Part shown: in pieces, positions 41,460-49,861 of the stretch | Layout of the letters: the number at the start of each line of letters is the position of its first letter | Numbering within the stretch: position 1 is the first letter of the stretch | Assembly (NCBI GenBank): GCA_015478655.1 | Contig: JADMIJ010000009.1 | Location: 1-64,000, forward strand | Length of the DNA: 64,000 nucleotides | Direction: 5' to 3' | Source: Acidimicrobiales bacterium | Lineage (GTDB): Bacteria; Actinomycetota; Acidimicrobiia; Acidimicrobiales; RAAP-2 | Notes under the pieces: model-generated | The model's database searches: none | The model's input: the letters and a program-made list of their open reading frames with translations, nothing else | What the model was told of the DNA's origin: nothing | Translations under genes and position numbers: made by a program

Positions 41460-43103
41460 ATGACGTTCAACCTCGCTGATCTCTTTGAGGCGGCCGTCGA
41501 CGCGTTCGGCGACCGCGAGTACCTCGTCGCCGCCGGTGAGCGACGCACCTACGCCCAGATGGAGGAGCGGGCCAACCGGCTGGCCCACTACCTGGCCGGC
41601 CAGGGTGTGGGGCCCGGGGACCACGTCGGCATCTACTCGCTGAACAGCGTGGAATGGGTCGAGACGGCTTGGGCCGTCTTCAAACTGCGGGCGGTGTGGA
41701 TCAACATCAACTACCGCTACGTCAAGGACGAGCTGCGGTACCTGTTCACCAATGCCGACCTGGTGGCGCTGGTCCATCAGGCCGAGTACGGGCCGCGGGT
41801 CGCCGAGCTCCTCCCCGATCTCCCCGACCTCCGGCTCATCATCGCCATCGAAGACGGGTCCGGCGAGCCGTTGGCCGAGGGCACCGTGGCCTACGAAGAG
41901 GCCCTGGCCCTGGGAAGCCCCGAACGGGACTTCGCCCCCCGCTCGAACGACGACCACTACATCCTCTACACCGGGGGCACCACCGGGATGCCCAAAGGGG
42001 TGGTATGGAGGCACGAGGATGTCTTCTATGCCCTCGGCGGCGGCGTGGACCCTTCCACCAATACCCGCATCCAGCGGCCCGAGGAGATGGTCGAGAAGGG
42101 GCGGAACGGACAGCTCACCCTGTTGCCCATCGCCCCCCTCATGCACGGCGCCACCCAGTGGTCGGTAATGGGACAGAGCTTCGTGGGCAATCGGACCATC
42201 CTCGTCCCCAAGTTCGATCCTCACACGGTGTGGCGCCTGGTGGAGAGCGAGAAGGCAAACTCGATCATGATCACCGGCGACGCCATGGGCAAGCCTCTGA
42301 TCGAGGCCCTCGACGACCCCGGCGTCTCCTACGATCTCTCCTCCCTGTTGGCGGTGACCTCCTCGGCTGCCCTGTTCTCGTCCCCGGTCAAGGACGAGTT
42401 CTTCAACCACCTCCCGAACATCGTGATCGTCGACGCCGTCGGTTCCTCGGAGTCCGGCAACAACGGCATGGCCACGGTGAGCAAGGGAGACACCGCCATG
42501 AAGAGCGGGCCGACCGTCTCCGTGCTCGGCAACACCGTGGTCTTCGACGAGGACATGCATCTGGTGGCCCCGGGGTCCGGAGTGATCGGCAAGATCGCCC
42601 GCTACGGGGACATCCCGGTGGGCTACTACAACGACCCGGTGAAGACAGCAGAGGTGTTCATCACCGTCGATGGCACCCGCTATGTGATGCCCGGCGACTT
42701 CGCCACCCTGGAGGCGGACGGGACCATCACCTTGTTGGGCCGGGGATCGGTGTCCATCAACTCCGGCGGCGAGAAGATCTTCCCGGAAGAGGTCGAGTCG
42801 GCGGTCCGCTCCCACCCCGAGGTGTTCGATGCCATCGTGGTGGGGGCTCCCGACGATCGATGGGGTCAGCGGGTGGCGGCCATCATCCAGCCCCGGGCCG
42901 ACGGCCACCCCAGCCTGGAGGACATCCAGGCCCACTGCCGCGACGCCATCGCCGGCTACAAGGTCCCGCGGCAGCTCCACGTGGTGGACACCATCCTGCG
43001 ATCTCCGAGCGGCAAGCCCGACTACCGCTGGGCAGCCGAGATCGTGGCCGAGGTCCCCGAGGAGACCGACAGCGGCGGCGCCCGCACCGCCTCGGGGCAG
43101 TGA
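41460..43103 (+). CDS. Acyl-CoA synthetase, FadD19-like (steroid side-chain type)
   Basis: 547-aa AMP-forming ligase. YILYTGGTTGMPKGVVWRHED is the P-loop region (first half: YTGGTTGMPKG). DAVGSSESGNNG is the central motif, GRGSVSINSGGEKIFPEEVE the hinge, and SGKPDYRW holds the catalytic Lys. Details such as VNxNYRY-type NINYRYVKDELRYLF and KGVVWRHEDVFY closely follow mycobacterial FadD19, which activates the C26 cholesterol side-chain acid. That assignment rests on recalled similarity. ATG 41460 begins at the conserved MTFNLADLFE. A KstR-like site lies just upstream. Confidence 0.83.
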   Translation: MTFNLADLFEAAVDAFGDREYLVAAGERRTYAQMEERANRLAHYLAGQGVGPGDHVGIYSLNSVEWVETAWAVFKLRAVWININYRYVKDELRYLFTNADLVALVHQAEYGPRVAELLPDLPDLRLIIAIEDGSGEPLAEGTVAYEEALALGSPERDFAPRSNDDHYILYTGGTTGMPKGVVWRHEDVFYALGGGVDPSTNTRIQRPEEMVEKGRNGQLTLLPIAPLMHGATQWSVMGQSFVGNRTILVPKFDPHTVWRLVESEKANSIMITGDAMGKPLIEALDDPGVSYDLSSLLAVTSSAALFSSPVKDEFFNHLPNIVIVDAVGSSESGNNGMATVSKGDTAMKSGPTVSVLGNTVVFDEDMHLVAPGSGVIGKIARYGDIPVGYYNDPVKTAEVFITVDGTRYVMPGDFATLEADGTITLLGRGSVSINSGGEKIFPEEVESAVRSHPEVFDAIVVGAPDDRWGQRVAAIIQPRADGHPSLEDIQAHCRDAIAGYKVPRQLHVVDTILRSPSGKPDYRWAAEIVAEVPEETDSGGARTASGQ

Positions 43104-43211
43104 TCCGTACGCGGTCAGGCCCTGGTAAGCCCGGCCCCTCCCCAGTCCTTTCCCGAGTAAGTGATTGTTCGCTCGGGCCTGGCCGGAGGGGCCGACCCGG
43201 AGACGAGCGCC

Positions 43212-43844
43212 ATGCCCATCGACCTTCGTGACCTGGTCGCACCGGAGCGGTGTGGAGTCCTCACCATGGAGATCCAGCGCGGTGTGGTCGGGGATCTGAG
43301 CTCGTTCCCCCAGCTGGCCGAGGCCTCCCGCCATGTCGGGGTGGTCCCCAATACGGCCAGGCTCCTGGCCGCCGCCCGGTCCCACGGGGTGCCCGTCGTC
43401 CATTGCACGGCAGAGTTCCGCGCCGATCGAGCCGGCTCCACGGTGAACTGCCAGCTGATCGCCGCCATGGTGCGCAATCCCAACCATCTCCTGGCCGGCA
43501 CCGCTGCCACCGAGATCATCCACGAGCTGGGTCCGGAGCCGGGTGACCTGGTGTCACCACGCCTCCACGGGGTGTCGCCGTTCACCGGCACCTCGCTCGA
43601 CACCTGGTTGCGCAGTCTCGGGGTCGACACGGTGGTGGCCACCGGGGTCTCGGTCAACCTCGGGGTGCTCGGCCTGGCCATCGAGGCCGTCAACCTCGGC
43701 TACCAGGTGGTCGTGCCCCGTGACGCGGTGGCGGGAATCCCCCGGCCGTACGCCGATGCCGTCCTCGACAACACCTTCCCGCTCATCACCACGCTTAGCA
43801 CTGTGGACGACGTGACCGAGGCGTGGGCCACGGCGGCGGACTGA
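43212..43844 (+). CDS. Isochorismatase-fold protein lacking the catalytic triad
   Basis: 210-aa member of the isochorismatase-like superfamily by fold pattern: LTMEIQRGVVGD at the start, SPFTGTSLDTWLRSLGVDTVV and ATGVSVNLGVLGLAIEA, then NLGYQVVVPRDAVAG. In cysteine hydrolases these places carry Asp, Lys and Cys; here they read Glu, Pro/Arg and Gly. It may be a non-catalytic relative or use other chemistry. GGAGA lies before ATG 43212. It follows the FadD19-like gene by about 110 bases in the same direction. Confidence 0.75.
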   Translation: MPIDLRDLVAPERCGVLTMEIQRGVVGDLSSFPQLAEASRHVGVVPNTARLLAAARSHGVPVVHCTAEFRADRAGSTVNCQLIAAMVRNPNHLLAGTAATEIIHELGPEPGDLVSPRLHGVSPFTGTSLDTWLRSLGVDTVVATGVSVNLGVLGLAIEAVNLGYQVVVPRDAVAGIPRPYADAVLDNTFPLITTLSTVDDVTEAWATAAD

Positions 43845-43864
43845 CCGACGGGCCTTTGCGGCCA

Positions 43865-43906
43865 GACCCTCGCAAGTTGACCCTCGCAAGTTGACCCTCG
43901 CAAGTT
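43865..43906. repeat. Three tandem 14-bp repeats
   Basis: GACCCTCGCAAGTT occurs three times without interruption, followed by a degraded fourth start. It lies between convergent genes, so it does not affect coding, and is a likely site of copy-number variation. Confidence 0.9.
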
Positions 43907-43966
43907 GATCATCGCGGGTCGATCAGCGTGAACTGATCATCGGGACCGGGTGCACGGCCCCGGTCG

Positions 43967-45190
43967 TCACATGGTCCGGGTGCCGTCCAGCTGGATCATG
44001 GCATTGGTCGGCAGCTCTTCGACCGTGATGTCCGGGATCGGGAAGTTGAAGTCCTGGTACTTCCGCTGGGCCGTCTGGCGGTATCGGGTGGTGGAGTGCA
44101 GCGGATCGGCGTCGAACTGCGGGATCACCTTGGTGCCGAACACCTCGAGCATCTCGTGGACCTCGTCCTCCATCAACGAGTCCGACGGGAGCCCGAAGAC
44201 AACCTGGTCGCAACCCACGGTCTGATACTTGGACACTTGTTCGGCCACCTCGTCGGGCTCGCCGCACAACATCCACCCCTCTTCGATGAGGTGGTCGAGC
44301 ATGCCCTCGTCGCTGACGGTGTGGGGCCGCTCGGGCCACACCGGCACACCGTCTTGATGGGGAATGGTGTCGTGGTAATTGCACACCAGCGAATAGAGGT
44401 AGCCACGGCCACGCCGCAGTGCGATCTCCCTCGCCCGCTTCCTGTCGTTGAGGCAGATGACGGCGTTGGTCATCATCACGTTGTCATTCTTGAACTGGCC
44501 GAGGGGCTCCGTGCAGTTGGCGATCCCCTCCTTGTAGGCATCGATCCGGCCCTTGAGGTTGTAGATGGGCTCGAAATTGAAGGCGATGGCGCCGATGCCC
44601 AGCTCGCCCGCCTGGGTGAAGGTCCCGGGGTTGCCGCAGCCGACCCAGATGGGGGGATGGCCCTGGCCCTGGTAGGGCTTGGGCAGGATGTTGTGGGGGT
44701 ACGGGACGGTGAAGCTCTCGCCCTCGTACATGTAGTCCTTTTCCTCCCACATGCGGGGGATCTGACGGATGACTTCGTTCCACTCGGCCTTGGTCGAGTT
44801 CTTGTCGAGGTTGTTGAAGGCGGCGATCTCGTGGCTTCCCGCCCCCCGGCCGGTCCCCCACTCGAACCGACCTTCGAGCACATGGTCGAGCATGGTCACC
44901 CGCTCGGCGCAACGCACCGGGTGATTGACCCGCGGGGAAAGATTCATGATGCCCGTCCCGATGTGAATCCGCTCGGTGGCGTGGGCCAGGTAGCCCATCA
45001 GCACCTCAGGGGAGGACATGTGGCTGTACTCGGTGAGGCAGTGGTGCTCGCCAATCCACGCGTACTTCCAGTTGTACTTGTCGGCCTCGATGACGTACGC
45101 CATCTCGCGCCGGTACATCTCGTGCTCGCATGCTGGATCGTGGGCGGCCTGACCGGGCAAGTAGCCGTTGAGAAAGACTCCGAACTCCAT
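43967..45190 (-). CDS. LLM-class flavin/F420-dependent oxidoreductase
   Basis: 407-aa luciferase-like TIM-barrel monooxygenase/oxidoreductase. It starts MEFGVFLNGYLPGQ, with WIGEHHCLTEYSHMSSPEVLMG, then RIHIGTGIMNLSPRVNHPVRCAERVTMLDH (family core) and LEGRFEWGTGRGAGSHE. The longer form and EHH motif fit FMN/F420 LLM enzymes often found with steroid or fatty-acid catabolic genes. ATG 45190 has AGAGGAG about ten bases before it. It is divergent from the FadD17-like gene across a region with a KstR-like site. Confidence 0.82.
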   Translation of the reverse strand: MEFGVFLNGYLPGQAAHDPACEHEMYRREMAYVIEADKYNWKYAWIGEHHCLTEYSHMSSPEVLMGYLAHATERIHIGTGIMNLSPRVNHPVRCAERVTMLDHVLEGRFEWGTGRGAGSHEIAAFNNLDKNSTKAEWNEVIRQIPRMWEEKDYMYEGESFTVPYPHNILPKPYQGQGHPPIWVGCGNPGTFTQAGELGIGAIAFNFEPIYNLKGRIDAYKEGIANCTEPLGQFKNDNVMMTNAVICLNDRKRAREIALRRGRGYLYSLVCNYHDTIPHQDGVPVWPERPHTVSDEGMLDHLIEEGWMLCGEPDEVAEQVSKYQTVGCDQVVFGLPSDSLMEDEVHEMLEVFGTKVIPQFDADPLHSTTRYRQTAQRKYQDFNFPIPDITVEELPTNAMIQLDGTRTM

Positions 45191-45255
45191 GGTGGGGGTG
45201 CTCCTCTCGCGCTCCGCTCTGGCGCCGTTTACGGTAACACGATGATCTGATAAAT

Positions 45256-45269
45256 TGCAACGCGTTCCA
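45256..45269. promoter_or_regulatory. KstR-like operator candidate between LLM and FadD17-like genes
   Basis: TGCAACGCGTTCCA fully matches TNNAACNNGTTNNA, in the divergent region 45191-45484. Close by, GTTTACGGTAAC (45228-45239) is another short palindrome nearer the LLM gene. Confidence 0.5.
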
Positions 45270-45484
45270 GATTTGTGCCTAGCTCCGGCCTTCGCAGGGC
45301 AATTGCAGCTCCTGTCGGGGGCTGCGGCCGGTCGGGGGCGTCGGCCGTTCGGTGGTCTTCCCGTTCCGTGGTCTTCCCCTCCGCTCTACGGTGGCCCGAC
45401 GACTGTGATCCGGGCCACCACGGGTTGCACGTCGGATTGACCATCATCGGGCCCTGATCCGGGTTCTACGACCAGAGGGATGCG

Positions 45485-47152
45485 ATGCAGACCATCGACG
45501 AGCTGATCCGACAGCGCGCAGGAGATGACTCGGTGGGATTGATGTGGTCCGACCGCACCTGGACCCACCGCCAGGTGGTCACGGCCCAGGCTGAGCGGGC
45601 CGCCGTCCTGGCCTCGTTGCGACGACCAGGCCCCTTCCATGTGGCCCTGCTGCTCGACAACGTCCCCGAGTACGTGTTCTGGATGGGCGCGGCGGCTCTG
45701 GCCGGCGCCGTGCTCGTCGGAGGGAATCCCACCCACCGGGGGGACGAGCTGGCCCGGGACCTCTCGCACACCGAGTGCCAGCTCCTGGTCACCAACCTCG
45801 AGTACCGGGCCCTGGTCGAAGGGCATGACCTCGGCGTTGCCCTGCCGCCGGAGCGCATCCTGGTCATCGACGATCCCTCGGGAGACGGCGACGAGAAGGC
45901 GGACACCGCGTATGGCACGCTGCTGGGCGACGTGGCCGGGGCGGCTCTCCCCGACCCTGCCGTGACCCTGGTCACCGAGGAGTCGCTCGGTCTGCTGCTG
46001 TTCACCTCGGGAACCTCAGGGGCCCCCAAGGCGTGTCTGTGCAGCCAAGGCCGGCTGGCCCGCATCGGCGGCATCGTCGCTCAGATGTTCGAGCTCACGT
46101 CCGATGACGTGTGCTACATGGCCATGCCGCTGTTCCACTCCAACGCCCTCATGGCGGGATGGGCACCCGCCCTCAACGCCGGAGCCACCGTCGCCCTGCG
46201 CGAGCGGTTCAGCGCCTCGCAGTTCCTCATCGATGTGCGGCGGTACGGCGTGACCTATTTCAACTACGTGGGCAAGCCCCTCTCCTACATCCTGGCCACC
46301 CCGGAGCTGCCCGATGACGCCGACAACACGCTGAGGCGGGCATTCGGAAACGAGGCGGCCGAAGCCGACGTGGCCCGGTTCGCCGAGCGGTTCGGCTGCA
46401 CGGTGCAGGATGCCTACGGCTCCACGGAAGGGGGTGCCTCCGTGCAGCGCACCCCGGACACGCCGCGGGGTGCACTGGGCCGGGCCCTCCCCGGCACCCT
46501 GATCATCAATCCGGAGACCGGCGAGGAGTGCCCCCGGGCTGTCTTCGACCAGGACGGCAGGCTGCTCAACGCCGAGGAGGCCATCGGCGAGATGGTCAAC
46601 CAGGCCGGGGGGGCCGGGTTCGAGGGCTACTGGCGCAACGCCGAGGCCGAGTCGGCCCGGGTGCGCAACGGCTGGTACTGGACCGGGGACCTGGCCTACC
46701 GGGACCATGACGACTTCTTCTACTTCGGGGGCCGGGACTTCGACTGGCTGCGAGTCGACGGTGAGAACTTCTCGGCAGCCCCGGTCGAGGGGGTGCTCCA
46801 GCGGCATCCCGACGTGGTGCTGGCCTCCGTCTACGCGGTGCCCGACACCGTGGTGGGCGATCAGGTGATGACCACGCTGCTGCTGCGTCCGGGGAGCACG
46901 TTCGAGCCCGAGGAATTTGCCGGCTTCCTGGCGGGCGAGTCGGACATGGGGACCAAGTGGGCTCCCCGGTACGTGAGGATCACGGAGGAGCTCCCAGTAA
47001 CAGCCACCACCAAGGTGCTCAAGCGGGTGCTCCGCAACGAAGGCTGGCGCAGCCCGGACCCGGTGTGGTGGCGGCCGCAGAAGGACGCCCCCTACCGGTT
47101 GCTCACTGCGGCGGACGCCGACGACCTCGACCGGGCCATCGCCGGGCGATAG
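45485..47152 (+). CDS. Acyl-CoA synthetase, FadD17-like
   Basis: 555-aa AMP-forming acyl-CoA ligase. LLLFTSGTSGAPKACLCSQG is the P-loop, DAYGSTEGGASV the central motif, GRDFDWLRVDGENFSAAPVE the hinge, and TATTKVLKRVL near the end carries the catalytic Lys. The N-terminal MQTIDELIRQRAGDDSVGL and the WRNAEAE block resemble mycobacterial FadD17, a gene of the KstR regulon (by recall). AGAGGG precedes ATG 45485 by six bases. Its substrate is unproven; a steroid side-chain or fatty acid is likely from context. Confidence 0.82.
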   Translation: MQTIDELIRQRAGDDSVGLMWSDRTWTHRQVVTAQAERAAVLASLRRPGPFHVALLLDNVPEYVFWMGAAALAGAVLVGGNPTHRGDELARDLSHTECQLLVTNLEYRALVEGHDLGVALPPERILVIDDPSGDGDEKADTAYGTLLGDVAGAALPDPAVTLVTEESLGLLLFTSGTSGAPKACLCSQGRLARIGGIVAQMFELTSDDVCYMAMPLFHSNALMAGWAPALNAGATVALRERFSASQFLIDVRRYGVTYFNYVGKPLSYILATPELPDDADNTLRRAFGNEAAEADVARFAERFGCTVQDAYGSTEGGASVQRTPDTPRGALGRALPGTLIINPETGEECPRAVFDQDGRLLNAEEAIGEMVNQAGGAGFEGYWRNAEAESARVRNGWYWTGDLAYRDHDDFFYFGGRDFDWLRVDGENFSAAPVEGVLQRHPDVVLASVYAVPDTVVGDQVMTTLLLRPGSTFEPEEFAGFLAGESDMGTKWAPRYVRITEELPVTATTKVLKRVLRNEGWRSPDPVWWRPQKDAPYRLLTAADADDLDRAIAGR

Positions 47153-47244
47153 GCACCAGGTTCCTTCCGTCGCCCGATACTGGCGGACGGCGGACGGCGG
47201 ACGGGCCGGATACAGTGCACGTTCAAGAAGACGTCCTTCTGACC

Positions 47245-47321
47245 CACTGAGTGTCGGTGAGCCTCACTCATTCTCCCAGGTCAGGATGGCTCTTACGCCG
47301 AGCGTGCCGGTGCGTTCGGCG
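47245..47321. repeat. Imperfect direct repeat flanking the DrrAB cassette, left copy
   Basis: About 77 bases matching 49763-49839 at roughly three of four positions by eye, with the exact block GTGTCGGTGAG and the later GCGTGCC.GT.CGTTCGGC. The copies lie 2518 bases apart and enclose exactly the three-gene cassette. Confidence 0.65.
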
Positions 47322-47421
47322 TCGTCGGACGAGCGCAGGGCCGGCACGGCGCATCAGCTGGAGTCCTCCTGCTCCCATCCACCGCCCGTGGGTGTGTCCA
47401 GTTGCGCCGCTTCGGAGACCT

Positions 47422-47445
47422 AGATAACAGAGATTTGTGTTATCT
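47422..47445. promoter_or_regulatory. Palindromic operator AGATAACA-N8-TGTTATCT
   Basis: Perfect 8-bp arms with an eight-base spacer. The right arm overlaps the -35 hexamer of the promoter for the GbsR-like gene, as expected for autorepression by a dimeric winged-helix protein. Confidence 0.7.
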
Positions 47446-47463
47446 CAGTTATATCTGTATAGT
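47435..47463 (+). promoter_or_regulatory. Promoter of the GbsR-DrrAB operon (leaderless)
   Basis: TTGTGT, 17 bases, TATAGT, then six bases to ATG 47470. This is the best-formed promoter seen in the window, and it implies an mRNA that starts at the start codon. Confidence 0.65.
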
Positions 47464-47469
47464 GTTGGC

Positions 47470-47982
47470 ATGCCGACAGATGCGCAGGTCACGTTCGCCG
47501 ACCACATGGGCCGCTTCTACGCCAACCGGTACGCCTTTCCGCCCATGGTGGGCCGGTTGATCGGCTACCTGGCGGTCTGCGACACGCCCGAACAGACCAT
47601 CGCCGAGCTGGCCGATGCCCTGCTCGCCAGCCGTAGCGCCATCACGGGCGCGGCAAAGGCGCTGGAGACGATGCACGTGATCAGGCGGTCGCGGTCAGCA
47701 GGGGAGCGTATGGATCGGATCAGGATCGACATGAGCTCTCCAGAGGCCATGGGGATGGACATCACCGAGTACCGGGAACTCGGCGAGCTCGCCCGCGAGG
47801 GCCTCGAGGTGCTGAAGGACGCCACCCCTGAGCGGCGGGCAATCCTCCTCGAGTTGTCTGCCTTCGCCGACTTCCTGGTGGAGCAAATGGTGCGATTCGA
47901 ACAGGAATGGAAGGAGCGCCGTGCCGCGCTCGTCGCCGCCGGCGAACTGCCTCCGGAGACCGATAGTGGAGGACAGCGATGA
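47470..47982 (+). CDS. GbsR/MarR-family winged-helix regulator
   Basis: 170-aa regulator. FPPMVGRLIGYLAVCDTPEQTIAELADALLASRSAITGAAKALE is the winged-helix DNA-binding part (about 20-70), with a coiled C-terminal dimerisation region. The fold order matches GbsR-like MarR relatives often paired with DrrAB-type exporters. It lies upstream of the two ABC genes with an ATGA overlap and probably represses the operon through the palindrome at 47422, the signal being an exported drug or lipid. Confidence 0.85.
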   Translation: MPTDAQVTFADHMGRFYANRYAFPPMVGRLIGYLAVCDTPEQTIAELADALLASRSAITGAAKALETMHVIRRSRSAGERMDRIRIDMSSPEAMGMDITEYRELGELAREGLEVLKDATPERRAILLELSAFADFLVEQMVRFEQEWKERRAALVAAGELPPETDSGGQR

Positions 47983-48935
47983 GCACGACCGGCCAATCGG
48001 CCATCGTCGCCGCCGGCGTGCGAAAGGCCTTCGACGAGACGACCGTGCTCGACGGGGTCGACCTCACGGTGGCCGAAGGCACGATCTTCGCGCTACTCGG
48101 TCCGAACGGTGCAGGGAAGACGACCATGGTCCGGATCCTCTCGACCTTGATCACACCCGACGCCGGCCAGGTCTGCGTGGCCGGACATGACGTGGCCCGA
48201 GAGCCCGATGCCGTGCGCGGCCTCATCGGGGTCACGGGCCAGTTCTCCGCCCTCGACGACCTGTGCACGGGACTGGAGAACATGCGACTGATGGCCGACC
48301 TCAATCATCTCGGCAGCAGCGCCGGGAGGTCGCGGGTGAGCGAGCTGCTCGACCGGTTCGGGCTCGCCGATGCGGCGCACAAGCCGGTGACGACGTACTC
48401 AGGCGGCATGCGCCGCCGGCTCGACCTGGCCATGACCCTGGTGGGGAACCCCCGAGTGATCTTTCTCGACGAGCCCACCACCGGACTCGATCCGGGCAGT
48501 CGCCGCATGATGTGGGACAGCATCCGTGAGCTCGTCGCCGGCGGCGTCACGATCTTGTTGACGACCCAATACCTGGACGAGGCCGACGAGCTGGCTGACC
48601 GGATCGCCGTGCTCGACCGCGGCCGGATTGTCGCCGAAGGCACGGCAGACGAGCTCAAGCGGCGCGTCTCCGGTGGCCATGTCCGGTTGCAGGTTCCGAC
48701 TGCCCGTTGCCTGCACGGAGCTGTCGCCCTGCTCGACGGCGCGTCGTATGACGAGGAGAAGCTCGAAATCGAGGTGCCCACGGACGGCACCGTCTCCGCC
48801 CTCCGCCACCTGCTCAGCGTGCTCGACGACGGCGACATCGAGGTAGATCAGCTGTCCATCCATACGCCCGATCTCGACGACGTGTTCTTCGCCGTCACCG
48901 GTCACCCGACCGAGGAGGTTCTCGCTCTTCCATGA
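47979..48935 (+). CDS. DrrA-like ABC transporter ATP-binding protein
   Basis: 318-aa ATPase. Walker A GPNGAGKTTMVR, signature TYSGGMRRRLDLAMTL, Walker B VIFLDEPTTGLDPGSRR and the switch QYLDEADELADRIAVLDRGR are intact, and the DrrA-type C-terminal domain follows. It pairs with the permease below for export of hydrophobic drugs or polyketide lipids. Overlaps at both ends (ATGA) show a tightly coupled three-gene operon. Confidence 0.92.
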   Translation: MSTTGQSAIVAAGVRKAFDETTVLDGVDLTVAEGTIFALLGPNGAGKTTMVRILSTLITPDAGQVCVAGHDVAREPDAVRGLIGVTGQFSALDDLCTGLENMRLMADLNHLGSSAGRSRVSELLDRFGLADAAHKPVTTYSGGMRRRLDLAMTLVGNPRVIFLDEPTTGLDPGSRRMMWDSIRELVAGGVTILLTTQYLDEADELADRIAVLDRGRIVAEGTADELKRRVSGGHVRLQVPTARCLHGAVALLDGASYDEEKLEIEVPTDGTVSALRHLLSVLDDGDIEVDQLSIHTPDLDDVFFAVTGHPTEEVLALP

Positions 48936-49735
48936 CGACCATTGCCTACACCTTGCGCGATTCGGCCACGATGACGCGCCGAAACGTCAGGCGCCTGCTG
49001 CGCTACCCGTCGATGACGATCGTGCTCGTCGGCATGCCGGTCGTGTTCTTGCTCCTATTCGTCTACGTGTTCGGAGGTCAACTCAGCCATGGCCTGGGCG
49101 GCGCGCTCAGCGGCGGCCACGTCGGCCGCAACGGCTACTTGAACTACGTCGCTCCCGGCGTCCTGCTGTTGACGGTCGCCGCCGCCGTGCAGGGCACGGC
49201 CATCGTGGTCGCCATGGACATGACCAGCGGCATCATCGACCGGTTCCGTACGATGGCCATCGCCCGCTCCTCCGTGCTGACCGGGCACGTCCTGGCCGCG
49301 CTCATCCAGACGATGGCGGGCCTCGCCTTCGTCATCGGCTTCGCTGTTGCCCTCGGGTTCCGCCCGACTGCGGGCGTGGTCCCCTGGCTGGCCGCGATCG
49401 GGTTACTCGGACTGTTCGCCTTCGCGCTCGTCTGGCTGGCGACCGCGCTCGGCCTGGCGGCCAAGAGCGTCGAGACGGCCAGCAATACGCCGATGTTCAT
49501 CATGCTGCTGGTGTTCCTCGGCAGCGGGTTCGTCCCGGCCAGCACCATGCCGGCCGGTCTGGAGCAGTTCGCCCGCTACCAGCCCTTCACGCCGGTGACA
49601 GAGACGCTGCGTGGGCTGCTCACCGGGACCCCGATCGGCAGCAACGGTATCGAGGCCGTCGCCTGGAGCGCCGGCATCGCCTTCGTGTCGTACCTGTGGG
49701 CGATACACCTCTACAGGCACCGGCGGGCTTCGTAG
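48932..49735 (+). CDS. DrrB-like ABC transporter permease
   Basis: 267-aa ABC-2 permease with six helices (about 26-50, 72-95, 115-140, 150-170, 180-200, 235-255). LNYVAPGVLLLTVAAAVQGTA and the end motif FVPASTMPAGLEQFARYQPFTPVTETLRGLL are the typical DrrB/ABC2 pattern. ATG overlaps the drrA stop. With it forms the exporter. The substrate is unknown. Confidence 0.92.
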   Translation: MTTIAYTLRDSATMTRRNVRRLLRYPSMTIVLVGMPVVFLLLFVYVFGGQLSHGLGGALSGGHVGRNGYLNYVAPGVLLLTVAAAVQGTAIVVAMDMTSGIIDRFRTMAIARSSVLTGHVLAALIQTMAGLAFVIGFAVALGFRPTAGVVPWLAAIGLLGLFAFALVWLATALGLAAKSVETASNTPMFIMLLVFLGSGFVPASTMPAGLEQFARYQPFTPVTETLRGLLTGTPIGSNGIEAVAWSAGIAFVSYLWAIHLYRHRRAS

Positions 49736-49762
49736 CACCTTCACCGAGCCCACCTCCGTGTG

Positions 49763-49839
49763 CACTGCGTGTCGGTGAGAATGACTCATGCTCGAAGGTC
49801 ACGAGGGCTATGGCGCGGAGCGTGCCCGTCCGTTCGGCC
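49763..49839. repeat. Imperfect direct repeat flanking the DrrAB cassette, right copy
   Basis: Right-hand counterpart of 47245-47321. It begins a few bases after the permease stop and ends shortly before the convergent phosphorylase gene. Confidence 0.65.
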
Positions 49840-49861
49840 GTAGCCGCACCAATGATCGAGG

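Larger units (their letters stand above)
47153..47469. other. Intergenic region carrying one arm of a direct repeat and a GbsR operator
   Basis: 317 bases without a gene. It contains the left copy of the cassette-flanking repeat (47245-47321) and an AT-rich promoter/operator (47420-47469). Confidence 0.6.

Noticed and set aside
41295-43523. A 742-aa open frame opposite the FadD19-like gene
   Set aside because: It is a shadow of the plus-strand gene in high-GC DNA: composition is Gly/His/Asp/Val-rich, with no domain or ribosome site.
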